Assembly (NCBI GenBank): GCA_001560895.1
Contig: CP014326.1
Coordinates: forward strand, 1,996,001-2,060,000
DNA: 64,000 bases
Source: Streptococcus mitis
GTDB lineage: Bacteria; Bacillota; Bacilli; Lactobacillales; Streptococcaceae
Direction of reading: 5' to 3'
The position numbers were made by a program, and so were the translations under genes. Shown here piece after piece: positions 46,945 through 56,506 of this stretch. Below the pieces are notes generated by a model that searched no databases, had not been told where the DNA came from, and was given only the letters and a program-made list of their open reading frames with translations. Each line of letters begins with the position of its first letter. The first letter of the stretch is position 1.

Positions 46945-46968
46945 TAAGCTTATCAAATAGGAGAAACC

Positions 46969-47601
46969 ATGACCTCTATTACCGCTATCTTTTTCGACCT
47001 GGATGGAACCCTCGTCGACAGTTCTATCGGGATTCACAATGCCTTTACCCATACCTTTAAGGAGTTAGGGGTGCCTAGCCCTGATGCCAAAACGATTCGT
47101 GGTTTTATGGGGCCGCCCCTCGAAAGTAGTTTTGCGACCTGCCTTCCCAAAGAACAAATCGCTGAGGCTGTCCAGATATACCGTTCTTACTACAAGGCAA
47201 AAGGCATCCATGAAGCTCAACTCTTTCCTCAGATTGTAGACTTGCTTGAGGAGCTATCGAGCAGTTATCCACTCTACATCACCACGACAAAAAATACTCC
47301 AACCGCTCAAGACATGGCTAAAAATTTGGGAATCTATCATTTCTTTGATGGCATTTATGGTTCCAGCCCTGAAGCACCCCATAAGGCAGATGTCATTCGC
47401 CAAGCCTTGCAGACACATCAACTAAGCCCTGAACAAGTCATCATCATCGGAGATACCAAGTTTGATATGCAGGGGGCTCAAGAAACAGGCATTCAGAAAT
47501 TGGCCGTCACTTGGGGATTTGGAGAGCAAGCAGATCTACTAAACTATCAACCTGATTATATCGCCCACAAACCCTTAGAAGTTTTGGAGTATTTTCAATA
47601 A
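46969..47601 (+). CDS. HAD-family phosphatase
   Basis: 210 residues. Nucleophile motif FFDLDGTLVDS (Asp10, Asp12), motif II (TTTKNT) and motif III/IV (IIIGDTKFDMQGA). The cap placement and size resemble phosphoglycolate phosphatases; substrate unknown. It follows sdaAA by 24 bp and is probably co-transcribed. Its terminator has been split by IS copy 2. Confidence 0.88.
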   Translation: MTSITAIFFDLDGTLVDSSIGIHNAFTHTFKELGVPSPDAKTIRGFMGPPLESSFATCLPKEQIAEAVQIYRSYYKAKGIHEAQLFPQIVDLLEELSSSYPLYITTTKNTPTAQDMAKNLGIYHFFDGIYGSSPEAPHKADVIRQALQTHQLSPEQVIIIGDTKFDMQGAQETGIQKLAVTWGFGEQADLLNYQPDYIAHKPLEVLEYFQ

Positions 47602-47657
47602 CATAGACTGGGCAACGACTCTATTTCAGAAGAAAATGAAGCAAGTTTCTACATAAC

Positions 47658-47670
47658 AAAACGCATATTA
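47658..47670. terminator. Left half of a bidirectional terminator split by IS copy 2
   Basis: AAAACGCATATTA pairs exactly with TAATATGCGTTTT at 49132-49144. It originally separated the HAD gene from the converging CapD-like gene. Confidence 0.85.
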
Positions 47671-47748
47671 CCAAGGTTTCAAGCCCTGATAATGAACTGC
47701 ACCCCAAAAGTTAGACAGAAAAAATCTAACTTTTGGGGTGTTTTTATT

Positions 47749-48285
47749 ATGAAATTAACTTATGATGATAAAGTTCAGATCTATGAACTTAGAAAACAAG
47801 GATATAGCATAGAGAAGCTTTCAAATAAATTTGGGATAAACAATTCTAATATTAGGTACATGATTAAATTGATTGATCGTTACGGAATAGAGTTCGTCAA
47901 AAAAGGAAAAAATCGTTACTATTCTCCTGATTTAAAGCAAGAAATGATTCATAAAGTCTTACATGAAGGCTGGACTAAAGATAGAGTTTCTCTTGAATAC
48001 GGCCTCCCAAGTCGTACGATACTTCTTAATTGGCTAGCACAATACAAGAAAAACGGGTATACTATTGTTGAGAAAACAAGAGGGAGATCAACTAAAATGG
48101 GACGTAAACGGAAGAAAACTTGGGATGAAATGACAGAACTAGAGCGACTCCAAGAGGAGAATGAACGCTTACGTACTGAGGTGGCTTACTTAAAAAAGTT
48201 AAAAGAGCTGGAAGACAGGGACGAAACCATACAGCGAGAAAGGCAGAGACAATTAGAGAAATGGCTTCAGGAGGATTTCGACTAG
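47749..48285 (+). CDS. IS3-family transposase OrfA, copy 2
   Basis: 178 residues, identical by eye to copy 1 (helix-turn-helix and leucine zipper). Slip site A AAA AAG at 48192-48198. Confidence 0.93.
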   Translation: MKLTYDDKVQIYELRKQGYSIEKLSNKFGINNSNIRYMIKLIDRYGIEFVKKGKNRYYSPDLKQEMIHKVLHEGWTKDRVSLEYGLPSRTILLNWLAQYKKNGYTIVEKTRGRSTKMGRKRKKTWDEMTELERLQEENERLRTEVAYLKKLKELEDRDETIQRERQRQLEKWLQEDFD

Positions 48286-49100
48286 ATTTACTTCTTGAAG
48301 TGGCTCGTTTACCTCGCTCAACTTACTATTATCAGTTGAAGGAACTAGATGGGCTTGACAAAGATAAAGATCTTAAAGCTGAAATTCAAGCTATTTTTAC
48401 TGAGCACAAAGGAAATTATGGCTATCGCCGAATAACTCTTGAATTGAGGAATCGTGGTCATATAGTAAACCATAAGAAGGTCCAACGTCTGATGAAAATC
48501 CTTGGTTTAAGTGCTCGAATTCGCCGTAAACGAAAGTATTCTTCCTACCAAGGAGAGATTGGCAAGAAAGCAGAGAATCTCATTCAACGCCAGTTTGAAG
48601 CATCGAGACCAATGGAAAAGTGTTATACGGATGTGACAGAGTTTGCCATTCCAAATAGCACGCAGAAATTGTATTTATCGCCTGTTTTAGATGGCTTTAA
48701 CAGCGAAATTATTGCTTTTAATCTTTCTTGTTCTCCTAATTTAGAACAAGTAAAAACGATGTTGGAACAGGCCTTCACAGAGAAATACTACGAGAATACG
48801 ATTCTCCATAGTGATCAAGGTTGGCAATACCAACACGATTCTTATCATCGGTTCCTAGAGAGTAAGGGAATTCAAGCATCCATGTCACGTAAGGGCAACA
48901 GCCCAGACAACGGTATGATGGAATCTTTCTTTGGCATTTTAAAATCCGAAATGTTTTATGGCCATGAGAAAAACTTTAAATCACTTAATCAATTGGAACA
49001 AGCCATTATAGACTATATCGATTACTACAACAACAAACGAATTAAGGTAAAACTAAAAGGACTTAGTCCTGTCCAATACAGAACTAAATCCTTTGCTTAA
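48261..49100 (+). CDS. IS3-family transposase OrfB, copy 2
   Basis: 279 residues, identical by eye to copy 1; DDE residues intact, so both copies could be active. Made as an OrfAB fusion by -1 frameshifting. Confidence 0.95.
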   Translation: MASGGFRLDLLLEVARLPRSTYYYQLKELDGLDKDKDLKAEIQAIFTEHKGNYGYRRITLELRNRGHIVNHKKVQRLMKILGLSARIRRKRKYSSYQGEIGKKAENLIQRQFEASRPMEKCYTDVTEFAIPNSTQKLYLSPVLDGFNSEIIAFNLSCSPNLEQVKTMLEQAFTEKYYENTILHSDQGWQYQHDSYHRFLESKGIQASMSRKGNSPDNGMMESFFGILKSEMFYGHEKNFKSLNQLEQAIIDYIDYYNNKRIKVKLKGLSPVQYRTKSFA

Positions 49101-49131
49101 ATTAATTGTCTAACTTTTGGGGGTCAGTACA

Positions 49132-49145
49132 TAATATGCGTTTTT
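49132..49145. terminator. Right half of the split terminator
   Basis: TAATATGCGTTTTT, perfect complement of 47658-47670. It ends 5 bp from the stop of the CapD-like gene. Confidence 0.85.
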
Positions 49146-49150
49146 CTTTT

Positions 49151-51001
49151 TTATTCAACGTGGGTGGTTTGATTAGCAAAGGCGATAATGGCTTGCTTCA
49201 ATTCATCTCCTCTGAGAGTTCGGAACTCTTCAATCTTTTGATCGATGGCTTCTAGAGGCATGACATTAACCTTACCAACGAAAATCTTATCCATAACTTG
49301 GTTATCAACAAGTTCGGTTGATACCAAGAGTTCTTCGTAAAGTTTTTCACCTGGGCGGATTCCAACTTCAACGATTGGAATTTCGCTTTCGGTGTGCCCA
49401 CTTAGAAGCACCATTTTCTTGGCTAAATCATAAATCTTGACTGGTTTGCCCATATCAAGGATAAAGACTTCCCCATCTTTGGCATAAGCGCCAGCATGGA
49501 TAACCAAACGGCTAGCTTCTGGAATGGTCATAAAGTAACGGGTCATGCGGAAGTCTGTCACCGTTACAGGCCCACCTTCAGCAATCTGACGTTCAAAGAC
49601 TGGAATCACACTACCACGGCTACCAAGAACATTCCCAAACCGAACTGCACAGTAGGTAGATTGGCTACGTTGGTTAAAGCCAGTGACAATCAACTCCGCC
49701 ACGCGCTTGGTTGCTCCCATAACATTTGGTGGATTAACTGCCTTATCTGTCGAAATCATAACCATCTTAGGTACTTTCGCTTCATCAACAGCCTTAGCAA
49801 CATTGTAAGTTCCACGAATATTGTTTTTGAAGGCTTCTTTTGGATTGCGCTCCATCATAGGAACATGCTTGTGAGCAGCCGCATGATAAACAATAGCTGG
49901 CTTGTACTGCTCAAAGACTTGCAACAAACGGTCATAGTCTTGAATGTCTGCGATAACTGGCACATAATCAATCCCTTGGAACTTACGAATCAGCTCATGA
50001 TAAACAAGGTAGATTGAGTTTTCCCCATGACCGAGCAAGACGATGCGTTCAGGATTGAAGCGACTAACTTGGCGACAGATTTCAGAACCGATTGAACCAC
50101 CAGCCCCTGTGACTAATATGGTCTTACCTGTCAGTTCTGCGCCCAGACGCGATTCGTCAAGACGAATTTCCTGACGGCCCAAAAGGTCTATGATATCAAT
50201 TTTTTGGAACCCAGTACCTGCTTGGTGAAGTCCTTGAACAACAGTTTCAACATTAGGCATCTTGTAACATTTGATATCCAGCTTATTACACATCTGCAAG
50301 ATACGCTCATATTCTGACGGATCAAGTGACGGAATCGCAACGATAACACGCTCGATTTGATGGCGTTTAGCCAATTCAGGCAGATTGTCATAAGAGCCCA
50401 AAACAGGGATTCCACCAAGTTTTTGGCCCTTTTTCTTAGCATCCTTATCCAAAATACCGACAAGTTCCAAATCACTGGTTGGATGTTGGTAGCTATCCAT
50501 AAAGAGGGCCCCACCATCACCAGCACCAATCAAGAAGGTTCGACGATGTTCTCCATCACCACTACCTTTTTTGCGTCTGGAATAGATTAACTGCCAAGTA
50601 ATCCGTGGCAATAAAATCAAGAAGGTACTCAACAAGATAAAGAGAATGATGAAACGGATGGAGAAGAGTGGCAAGAAGGCATAGCAGATACTATATGACA
50701 AGACGCTGCTCGCAGTCACACCAAAAAAGATTTTCATGAAATCCGTAATCTTGCTGTAACGACTAATACTAGCGTTCAAGCCCCAAAATGCAATCATAAA
50801 TTGATAAAACAAGAAGGCCAAACTCGTATAGATAATGTAGTCAACAGGTGCTGGATTAATCAAGCCGTAGAATAAGATATAAGATACAATGATGGAAACC
50901 ACCATACTCAAAATATCAAATACTCCCCAGAAAACCTGTTTTTGTTGTTTATTTAAAATTTCCACCAGATCAATCACATAATCTGTGAGTTTTTTATTCA
51001 T
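49151..51001 (-). CDS. CapD/PglF-type nucleotide-sugar 4,6-dehydratase/epimerase
   Basis: 616 residues. Four N-terminal membrane helices (about 20-135), a CoA-binding-like Rossmann domain (about 150-250) and a C-terminal SDR domain with GAGGSIGSE and STDKAV..MGATKR (Met replaces the usual Tyr, as in the PglF/FlaA1 membrane dehydratases). It makes a UDP-sugar precursor for surface polysaccharide. It lies alone with a glycosyltransferase upstream. Confidence 0.88.
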   Translation of the reverse strand: MNKKLTDYVIDLVEILNKQQKQVFWGVFDILSMVVSIIVSYILFYGLINPAPVDYIIYTSLAFLFYQFMIAFWGLNASISRYSKITDFMKIFFGVTASSVLSYSICYAFLPLFSIRFIILFILLSTFLILLPRITWQLIYSRRKKGSGDGEHRRTFLIGAGDGGALFMDSYQHPTSDLELVGILDKDAKKKGQKLGGIPVLGSYDNLPELAKRHQIERVIVAIPSLDPSEYERILQMCNKLDIKCYKMPNVETVVQGLHQAGTGFQKIDIIDLLGRQEIRLDESRLGAELTGKTILVTGAGGSIGSEICRQVSRFNPERIVLLGHGENSIYLVYHELIRKFQGIDYVPVIADIQDYDRLLQVFEQYKPAIVYHAAAHKHVPMMERNPKEAFKNNIRGTYNVAKAVDEAKVPKMVMISTDKAVNPPNVMGATKRVAELIVTGFNQRSQSTYCAVRFGNVLGSRGSVIPVFERQIAEGGPVTVTDFRMTRYFMTIPEASRLVIHAGAYAKDGEVFILDMGKPVKIYDLAKKMVLLSGHTESEIPIVEVGIRPGEKLYEELLVSTELVDNQVMDKIFVGKVNVMPLEAIDQKIEEFRTLRGDELKQAIIAFANQTTHVE

Positions 51002-51044
51002 AGAAATTTACTCCTCCTTAAAAGAGCTGAATAGTTATATTGTT

Positions 51045-51053
51045 ATTATAACA
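51045..51053 (-). promoter_or_regulatory. Promoter of the CapD-like gene
   Basis: Minus strand TGTTATAAT, an extended -10, with AAGGAGGAG downstream as the ribosome site. Confidence 0.6.
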
Positions 51054-51086
51054 CTTTTTCTCTAGTTTACGATTTGCTACAATCTT

Positions 51087-51917
51087 TTACTTGCTTTTTC
51101 GTAACAGTTTCATAAAAATAAACTGTCTGACAAATCCTGGACAAAGAGCAACAACCATCTGAATCGCAACACTCTTGGCATATTCCAGATAAGAAATTTG
51201 TCCTCTCTTCAGCATGCGCTGACGAGCTTGACGATAAAGTTTGAGGTAACGCAGTCCCCCGCGACGCTCAAACATCCCTGCTCCGACACGAACCTGACAC
51301 AAGATTTGATCCAGATTCCCAGTCTTGGCTCCTGCAGCAATCATATTGAGCCAGAGGAGGTCATCCTCCATATAAAGCCCATCTTCATAATTGCCTGCCT
51401 TGAGAACCATGTCCTTCTTAAACATAACAGTCATGTGGTTAAAGGCACTTCTCATCCTTTGATAAGCTACAATATCTGCATGCTGGGTTGGAACACGACG
51501 GTAAGAAACGATCTCATCAGGATTGTCAATAAATTCTGCAATATGTCCACCTAATAGGTCGAGCTTGTCCTTCTCCATTAGCTGAACCTGTTTCTCAAAA
51601 CGGTCTGGAACAGCTATATCATCCGTATCCATACGAGCGATGATATCGTACTGACACTGCAAAATACCCTGTCGAAGAGCCAGACCCAAACCTTGATTCT
51701 GCTCAAGAGGATAGCGTTTCACTGGAATATCAGACTCAGCTTCAAGCTGGTCTAATACTTGATAGAGCTCAGGTGTCAAAGGCCCATCCTCAACCAGAAC
51801 CAACTCACTCGGTTTTAAGGTTTGATTTTGAATACTATTAATGGCATCTCTCAAAAATGTCGGATTTTCCTTTACATAGACCGACATCAAGACGCTGATT
51901 TTTTGCTTTTCAAGCAC
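51087..51917 (-). CDS. Family 2 glycosyltransferase
   Basis: 276 residues. GT-A fold: ISVLMSVYVKENP start, LVLVEDGP, and metal-binding RMDTDDIA. A C-terminal amphipathic helix is likely membrane-associated. Sugar donor and acceptor unknown. It precedes the CapD-like gene, suggesting a shared role in surface glycan synthesis. Confidence 0.88.
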   Translation of the reverse strand: MLEKQKISVLMSVYVKENPTFLRDAINSIQNQTLKPSELVLVEDGPLTPELYQVLDQLEAESDIPVKRYPLEQNQGLGLALRQGILQCQYDIIARMDTDDIAVPDRFEKQVQLMEKDKLDLLGGHIAEFIDNPDEIVSYRRVPTQHADIVAYQRMRSAFNHMTVMFKKDMVLKAGNYEDGLYMEDDLLWLNMIAAGAKTGNLDQILCQVRVGAGMFERRGGLRYLKLYRQARQRMLKRGQISYLEYAKSVAIQMVVALCPGFVRQFIFMKLLRKSK

Positions 51918-52007
51918 ATTTTTTCTCCAATATATAGATTTCCTTCCACTATTTTATCATAATTTTCAAGACTTTCCTATTTTTATCTTGAAAGCCCAAA
52001 ACCTTAC

Positions 52008-52036
52008 TTGACATTATAGGGAAAAAGCCTTAAAAT
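52008..52036 (+). promoter_or_regulatory. Promoter of the CynX/NimT-like MFS gene
   Basis: TTGACA (52008-52013), 17-bp spacer, TAAAAT (52031-52036). Confidence 0.7.
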
Positions 52037-52071
52037 AAGCTGTTATTAAAATCAGCTAGAAGAGGTATTAT

Positions 52072-53238
52072 ATGAAAAAGCAATCACTCTTTTTTGTTCC
52101 AGGAATTATCCTGATTGGTGTTTCCTTGCGGACTCCTTTTACTGTTTTACCCATTATTTTGGGAGATATTTCGCAAGGTCTAGGAGTAGAAGTTAGTTCG
52201 CTTGGTATCTTGACCAGCCTTCCTCTCCTTATGTTTACCCTCTTCTCTCTATTTTCTACCCGACTGGCTCAGAAAATTGGCTTAGAACATCTCTTTACCT
52301 ACAGCCTCTTCTTCTTGACTATCGGTTCTCTGATTCGACTAATCAATCTGCCCCTGCTCTATCTAGGAACCTTGATGGTTGGGGCAAGTATCGCAGTCAT
52401 CAATGTTCTGCTTCCTAGTCTCATCCAAGCCAATCAACCAAAGAAGATTGGTTTTCTGACCACCTTATATGTAACTTCTATGGGGATTGCAACTGCTCTG
52501 GCTTCCTATCTGGCTGTGCCTATTACACAAGCCAGTTCTTGGAAAGGGCTTATCATCCTCCTCACCCTGCTCTGTCTAGCAACTTTTTTGGTCTGGCTTC
52601 CAAATCACCGCTATAATCACAGACTGGCTCCACAAACCAAACAAAAAAGCCAAACAAAGGTCATGCATAACAAACAGGTCTGGGCAGTTATTGTCTTTGC
52701 AGGTTTTCAATCCTTGCTCTTTTACACCGCTATGACTTGGTTACCTACCATGGCCATCCATGCAGGCCTATCCAGTCACGAAGCGGGCTTGCTGACCTCT
52801 ATCTTCTCTCTGATTAGTATTCCTTTTTCAATGACCATCCCAAGCCTGACAACCAGCTTGTCAACTCGCAACCGTCAGCTCATGCTCACTCTGGTTTCAC
52901 TGGCTGGTGTAGTCGGCATTTCCATGCTCTTTTTCCCAGTCGGTAATTTCTTTTACTGGCTTGCCATCCATCTCCTCATCGGAACCGCAACTAGCGCCCT
53001 CTTCCCTTATCTCATGGTCAACTTTTCACTCAAGACAAGCGCCCCTGAAAAGACTGCTCAATTGTCTGGTTTGTCTCAAACAGGAGGCTATATCCTAGCA
53101 GCCTTTGGGCCAACCCTCTTTGGTTACAGTTTTGACCTGTTCCACTCTTGGGTACCAGCTGTAGCTACCCTCTTGCTCGTCGATATCCTGATGACTGTGG
53201 CCCTCTTTACAGTGGACAAAGCCGATAAAATCCTCTAA
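52072..53238 (+). CDS. MFS transporter, CynX/NimT-like
   Basis: 388 residues, 12 helices. The LRTPFTVLPIILGDIS start resembles the cyanate/nitroimidazole (CynX/NimT) branch. Substrate unknown. Single gene with consensus promoter and terminator. Confidence 0.8.
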   Translation: MKKQSLFFVPGIILIGVSLRTPFTVLPIILGDISQGLGVEVSSLGILTSLPLLMFTLFSLFSTRLAQKIGLEHLFTYSLFFLTIGSLIRLINLPLLYLGTLMVGASIAVINVLLPSLIQANQPKKIGFLTTLYVTSMGIATALASYLAVPITQASSWKGLIILLTLLCLATFLVWLPNHRYNHRLAPQTKQKSQTKVMHNKQVWAVIVFAGFQSLLFYTAMTWLPTMAIHAGLSSHEAGLLTSIFSLISIPFSMTIPSLTTSLSTRNRQLMLTLVSLAGVVGISMLFFPVGNFFYWLAIHLLIGTATSALFPYLMVNFSLKTSAPEKTAQLSGLSQTGGYILAAFGPTLFGYSFDLFHSWVPAVATLLLVDILMTVALFTVDKADKIL

Positions 53239-53266
53239 ACTTCTAGTTTTTCCTAGAAGTTTTTTA
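53239..53266 (+). terminator. Terminator of the MFS gene
   Basis: ACTTCTAG (53239-53246) / CTAGAAGT (53253-53260) then TTTTT. It begins at the stop codon. Confidence 0.85.
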
Positions 53267-53359
53267 TATATAAAAATTTTACACATTTCTCTTGACAGGG
53301 CTTTCTTTTAGATGTACAATGTATGTGTAGAAAAATTATATATAAAAATCTTACACATT
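53264..53359 (+). promoter_or_regulatory. PadR operon promoter with repeated operator
   Basis: TTGACA (53292-53297), 17-bp spacer, TACAAT (53315-53320). Flanking it, TTATATATAAAAAT-TTACACAT occurs twice as direct copies (53264-53286 and 53336-53358) differing at one base. A third, reversed ATGTGTA..AAAAATTATATA (53323-53343) overlaps the second. This suggests autoregulation by the PadR protein. Confidence 0.7.
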
Positions 53360-53376
53360 AGAAAAGGAGGTTCCCC

Positions 53377-53703
53377 ATGTACTTTCCAACATCCTCTGCC
53401 TTGATTGAATTTCTCATCTTGGCCGTACTGGAGCAGGATGATTCTTATGGTTATGAGATTAGCCAAACCATTAAGCTGATCGCTAATATCAAAGAATCTA
53501 CACTCTATCCTATCCTAAAAAAATTGGAAGGCAATAGCTTTCTGACAACCTATTCTAGAGAGTTCCAAGGTCGCATGCGCAAATACTACTCCTTGACAAA
53601 TGGTGGTATAGAACAGCTCGTGACCCTAAAAGATGAATGGGCACTCTATACAGACACCATTAATGGCATCATAGAAGGGAGTATCCGCCATGACAAGAAC
53701 TGA
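53377..53703 (+). CDS. PadR-family transcriptional regulator
   Basis: 108 residues. Winged-helix DNA-binding domain (ALIEFLILAVLEQDDSYGYEISQTI..STLYPILKKLE) and a dimerising C-terminal helix. AAAGGAGG precedes ATG 53377. It overlaps the DUF1700 gene by 14 bp. PadR-DUF1700-DUF4097 operons usually respond to cell-envelope stress; that is inference here. Confidence 0.93.
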   Translation: MYFPTSSALIEFLILAVLEQDDSYGYEISQTIKLIANIKESTLYPILKKLEGNSFLTTYSREFQGRMRKYYSLTNGGIEQLVTLKDEWALYTDTINGIIEGSIRHDKN

Positions 53704-54283
53704 ATACCTGACTCAGCTAGAACTCTATCTCAAAAAACTGCCTCAGGCTGACCAAATTGAAGCCATGGACTATTTCAGGGAACTCTTTGACGATGCTGGA
53801 GTCGAAGGAGAAGAAGAACTCATCGCTAGCTTGGGAACTCCTAAGGAAGCAGCTCACGAAGTCCTATCTAATCTTCTCGATAAAAAAATCAATGAGGCAC
53901 CCGCTCAAAAAAATAACCGACAAATTTTGCATATCGCCTTGTTAGCTCTCCTTGCAGCACCCATCGGTATTCCTCTGGGAATCGCCATCCTCGTGGCCCT
54001 GTTCGGAATCCTTGTGGCAGCTTTGACTGTCATTCTGGCTTTCTTTGCGATTTCCATACTTGGTATCATTGGCGGATTCCTATTTTTAGTTGAAAGTTTT
54101 ACTATCTTAGCCCAAGCCAAATCAGCCTTTATCTTGATTTTTGGTTCTGGTTTACTAGCTATCGGTGCTTCTTCGCTGGTTTTATTAGGTATTTCCTATG
54201 TAGCTCGCTTCTTCGGCCTACTCATTGTTCGCCTGGTGCAATTTGTTCTTAAAAAAGGAAAGAGAGGTGACCAGCATGCGTAA
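53690..54283 (+). CDS. DUF1700 membrane protein
   Basis: 197 residues. The N-terminal soluble part (YLTQLELYLKKLPQADQIEAMDYFRELFDDAG) is the DUF1700 signature, followed by three or four helices. Possible membrane partner of the PadR regulator. It overlaps the next gene by 8 bp. Confidence 0.85.
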   Translation: MTRTEYLTQLELYLKKLPQADQIEAMDYFRELFDDAGVEGEEELIASLGTPKEAAHEVLSNLLDKKINEAPAQKNNRQILHIALLALLAAPIGIPLGIAILVALFGILVAALTVILAFFAISILGIIGGFLFLVESFTILAQAKSAFILIFGSGLLAIGASSLVLLGISYVARFFGLLIVRLVQFVLKKGKRGDQHA

Positions 54284-55187
54284 ATTGACAAGAGGATTTC
54301 TCATTTTTGGTGTGGTGACTACCGTTGTCGGATTTATCCTGCTCTTTGTAGGTATCCAATCTGACGGGATCAAGAGCCTACTTGCTATGTCCAAGGAGCC
54401 TGTCTATGATAGTCGGATGGAAGAGTTGACCTTTGGCAAGGAAGTCGAAAATTTAGAGATCACTCTCCACCAGCACGCTCTGACCATCACAGACTCTTTC
54501 GATGATCAAATCCACATTTCTTACCATCCATCTCTTTCTGCTCACCATGATCTTATCACAAATCAAAACGACAAAACTCTGAGCCTCACTGATAAGAAAC
54601 TTTCTGAAACTCCATTTCTCTCTTCTGGAATTGGCGGTATTCTCCATATCGCAAGTAGCTACTCTCGTCGTTTTGAAGAAGTTATTCTACAAGTTCCAAA
54701 AGGAAGAAGTCTAAAAGGAATCAACGTCTCAACCAATCGCGGTCAAACCAGTATCACTAATGCCACTCTTGAAAATGCGACCCTCAATACAAACAGCTAT
54801 ATCCTCCGAATTGAAGGAAGTCGTATCAAAAACAGCAAATTCACGACACCCAATATCATTAATATCTTTGATACAGACCTTACAGATAGTCAGCTAGAGT
54901 CAACAGAGAATCACTTCCACGCTGAAAATATTAAAGTATATGGTAAAGTAGAACTATCTTCTAAAAATGCGCTGAGTATCATGCTAACTCAAAAAGAAAG
55001 CCAAGAAATTAACTTAGACCTCTCGAGTCACCATGGTCCTATTTATCAGTTATCGAGAGATGAGAGTCAACGCCACCCCAACGAATTAAGCAACCCTTAC
55101 AAAACTGAAAAAACTGATGCAAAAGGTCAACTCATCGCTAAGGCTGATGATTATATTAGTCTTGAAACTACAGCTAACAGACCTTAA
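54276..55187 (+). CDS. DUF4097 adhesin-like envelope protein
   Basis: 303 residues. One N-terminal membrane helix, then an extracytoplasmic beta-helix-like domain with repeated short strands (NATLENATLNTNSYILRIEGSR, quoted in part as NATLENATLNTNSY), as in DUF4097/LiaG-like proteins. AGAGAGGTG supports ATG 54276. Third gene of the PadR operon; role unproven. Confidence 0.8.
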   Translation: MRKLTRGFLIFGVVTTVVGFILLFVGIQSDGIKSLLAMSKEPVYDSRMEELTFGKEVENLEITLHQHALTITDSFDDQIHISYHPSLSAHHDLITNQNDKTLSLTDKKLSETPFLSSGIGGILHIASSYSRRFEEVILQVPKGRSLKGINVSTNRGQTSITNATLENATLNTNSYILRIEGSRIKNSKFTTPNIINIFDTDLTDSQLESTENHFHAENIKVYGKVELSSKNALSIMLTQKESQEINLDLSSHHGPIYQLSRDESQRHPNELSNPYKTEKTDAKGQLIAKADDYISLETTANRP

Positions 55188-55244
55188 TGAACCTATTTAT
55201 ATCGACCACTATGACACATAACCCACTAAAAAGGAGGTTCTACC

Positions 55245-56282
55245 ATGAAACAAGAATGGTTTGAAAGTAATGATTTTGTAAAAACAACAAGCAAGAACAA
55301 GCCTGATGAACAAGTCCAAGATGTTGCAGACAAGGCTGAAGAAACTATAGCCGATCTCGATACGCCAATTGAAAAAAATACTCAGTTAGAGAAGGAAGTT
55401 TCTCAAGCTGAAGTCGAATTGGAAAGCCAGCAAGAAGAGAAAATTGAAACTCCTGAAGACGGTGAAGCGAAAACAGAAATAGAAGAAAAGCAAGACCTTT
55501 CTAAAGAAACAGAAAAAGTCACCATAGCTGAAGAGAACCAAGAAGCACTTCCTCAGCAAAACACAACCACGAAAGAGCCACTTCTTATCAGTCAATCCTT
55601 AGAAAGTCCCTATATCCCCGACCAAGCTCCAAAATCTACGGATAGATGGAAAGAGCAAGCGCTTGATTTTTGGTCTTGGCTGGTGGAAGCAATCAAATCT
55701 CCTACGAGCAATCTTGAAACAAGTAGCACACACAGTTACACAGCCTTTCTCTTGCTCATTCTGTTTTCTGCGTCTTCCTTTTTCTTTAGTATCTACCACA
55801 TCAAACATGCTTACTATGGACATATAGCAACTATGCATAATCACTTCCCTGAACAATTTGCTTCATTGAATCTCTTTTCGATCATCTCTATCCTAGTAGC
55901 GACAACACTCTTCTTCTTTTCATTCCTCTTGGGTAGTTTCGTTGTGAAACGATTTATCCACCAGGAAAAAGACTGGACGCTAGAAAAGGTTCTCCAACAA
56001 TATAGTCAACTCTTGGCAATTCCAATCTTCCTCACTGCTATTGCTAGTTTCTTTGCCTTCTTTGATAGCCTGCGATTTACAGCCCTCTTGTGTGTGATTA
56101 GCATTGGAATCATTCTACTTGCTAGCCTCCATATCATTACGAGGCCTAGTCAATCAAGTGAAACCGACTCCTTCTATCAGTTATTCTTATCTGTCCTTGT
56201 GAATGGGGTTATCATCCTCCTCTTCTTTGTAGCTGAAGTGGCACTGATTGGGGATTACCTTCGTATCTTGGCCTTTCTTTAA
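55245..56282 (+). CDS. DUF6574-like membrane protein with acidic N-terminus
   Basis: 345 residues. Residues 1-150 are a soluble, Glu/Lys/Gln-rich, low-complexity stretch; then five or six helices. AAAGGAGG is 6 bp upstream. It follows the DUF4097 gene by 57 bp with no terminator between, so it is the fourth gene of the PadR operon. Function unknown. Confidence 0.75.
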   Translation: MKQEWFESNDFVKTTSKNKPDEQVQDVADKAEETIADLDTPIEKNTQLEKEVSQAEVELESQQEEKIETPEDGEAKTEIEEKQDLSKETEKVTIAEENQEALPQQNTTTKEPLLISQSLESPYIPDQAPKSTDRWKEQALDFWSWLVEAIKSPTSNLETSSTHSYTAFLLLILFSASSFFFSIYHIKHAYYGHIATMHNHFPEQFASLNLFSIISILVATTLFFFSFLLGSFVVKRFIHQEKDWTLEKVLQQYSQLLAIPIFLTAIASFFAFFDSLRFTALLCVISIGIILLASLHIITRPSQSSETDSFYQLFLSVLVNGVIILLFFVAEVALIGDYLRILAFL

Positions 56283-56288
56283 ACTTCG

Positions 56289-56438
56289 TACTCTTCGAAA
56301 ATCCCTTCAAACCACGTCAGCTTCGCCTTACCGTAGATATATGTTCCTGACTTTGTCAGTCTTATCTACAACCTCAAAACAGTGTTTTGAGCAGCCTGCG
56401 GCTAGCTTCCTAGTTTGCTCTTTGATTTTCATTGAGTA
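56289..56438 (+). repeat. Full BOX element (A-B-C type)
   Basis: 150 bp with termini TACTCTTCGAAAATC and GATTTTCATTGAGTA. The left part (CACGTCAGCTTCGCCTTACC) matches boxA as targeted by the BOXA1R primer, and the right part (CAAAACAGTGTTTTGAG) is boxC. It is in the 3' untranslated part of the PadR operon, before its terminator. Confidence 0.85.
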
Positions 56439-56440
56439 GC

Positions 56441-56466
56441 AATCCTGTCTTTCATGGCAGGATTTT
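56441..56466 (+). terminator. Terminator of the PadR operon
   Basis: AATCCTG (56441-56447) / CAGGATT (56458-56464) followed by TTTTT. Confidence 0.85.
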
Positions 56467-56475
56467 TTCTATGTC

Positions 56476-56500
56476 AAAAAAGCAAGTCGATTGACCTGCT
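56476..56500 (-). terminator. Terminator of the DUF4299 gene
   Basis: AGCAAGTC (56481-56488) / GACCTGCT (56493-56500) with one mismatch, then a T-run on the minus strand. Confidence 0.75.
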
Positions 56501-56506
56501 TCTGCT

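Larger units (their letters stand above)
47693..49131 (+). mobile_element. IS3-family (IS150-like) insertion sequence, copy 2
   Basis: 1439 bp, offset 16424 bp from copy 1, same strand. Both encoded proteins appear identical to those of copy 1. The target duplication is TAA (47690-47692 and 49132-49134). It has the same left-end hairpin (47700-47740). Confidence 0.95.

Noticed and set aside
46036..47052. Minus-strand frames of 121-151 codons
   Set aside because: They lie opposite the well-supported sdaAA and HAD genes and have no start signals.
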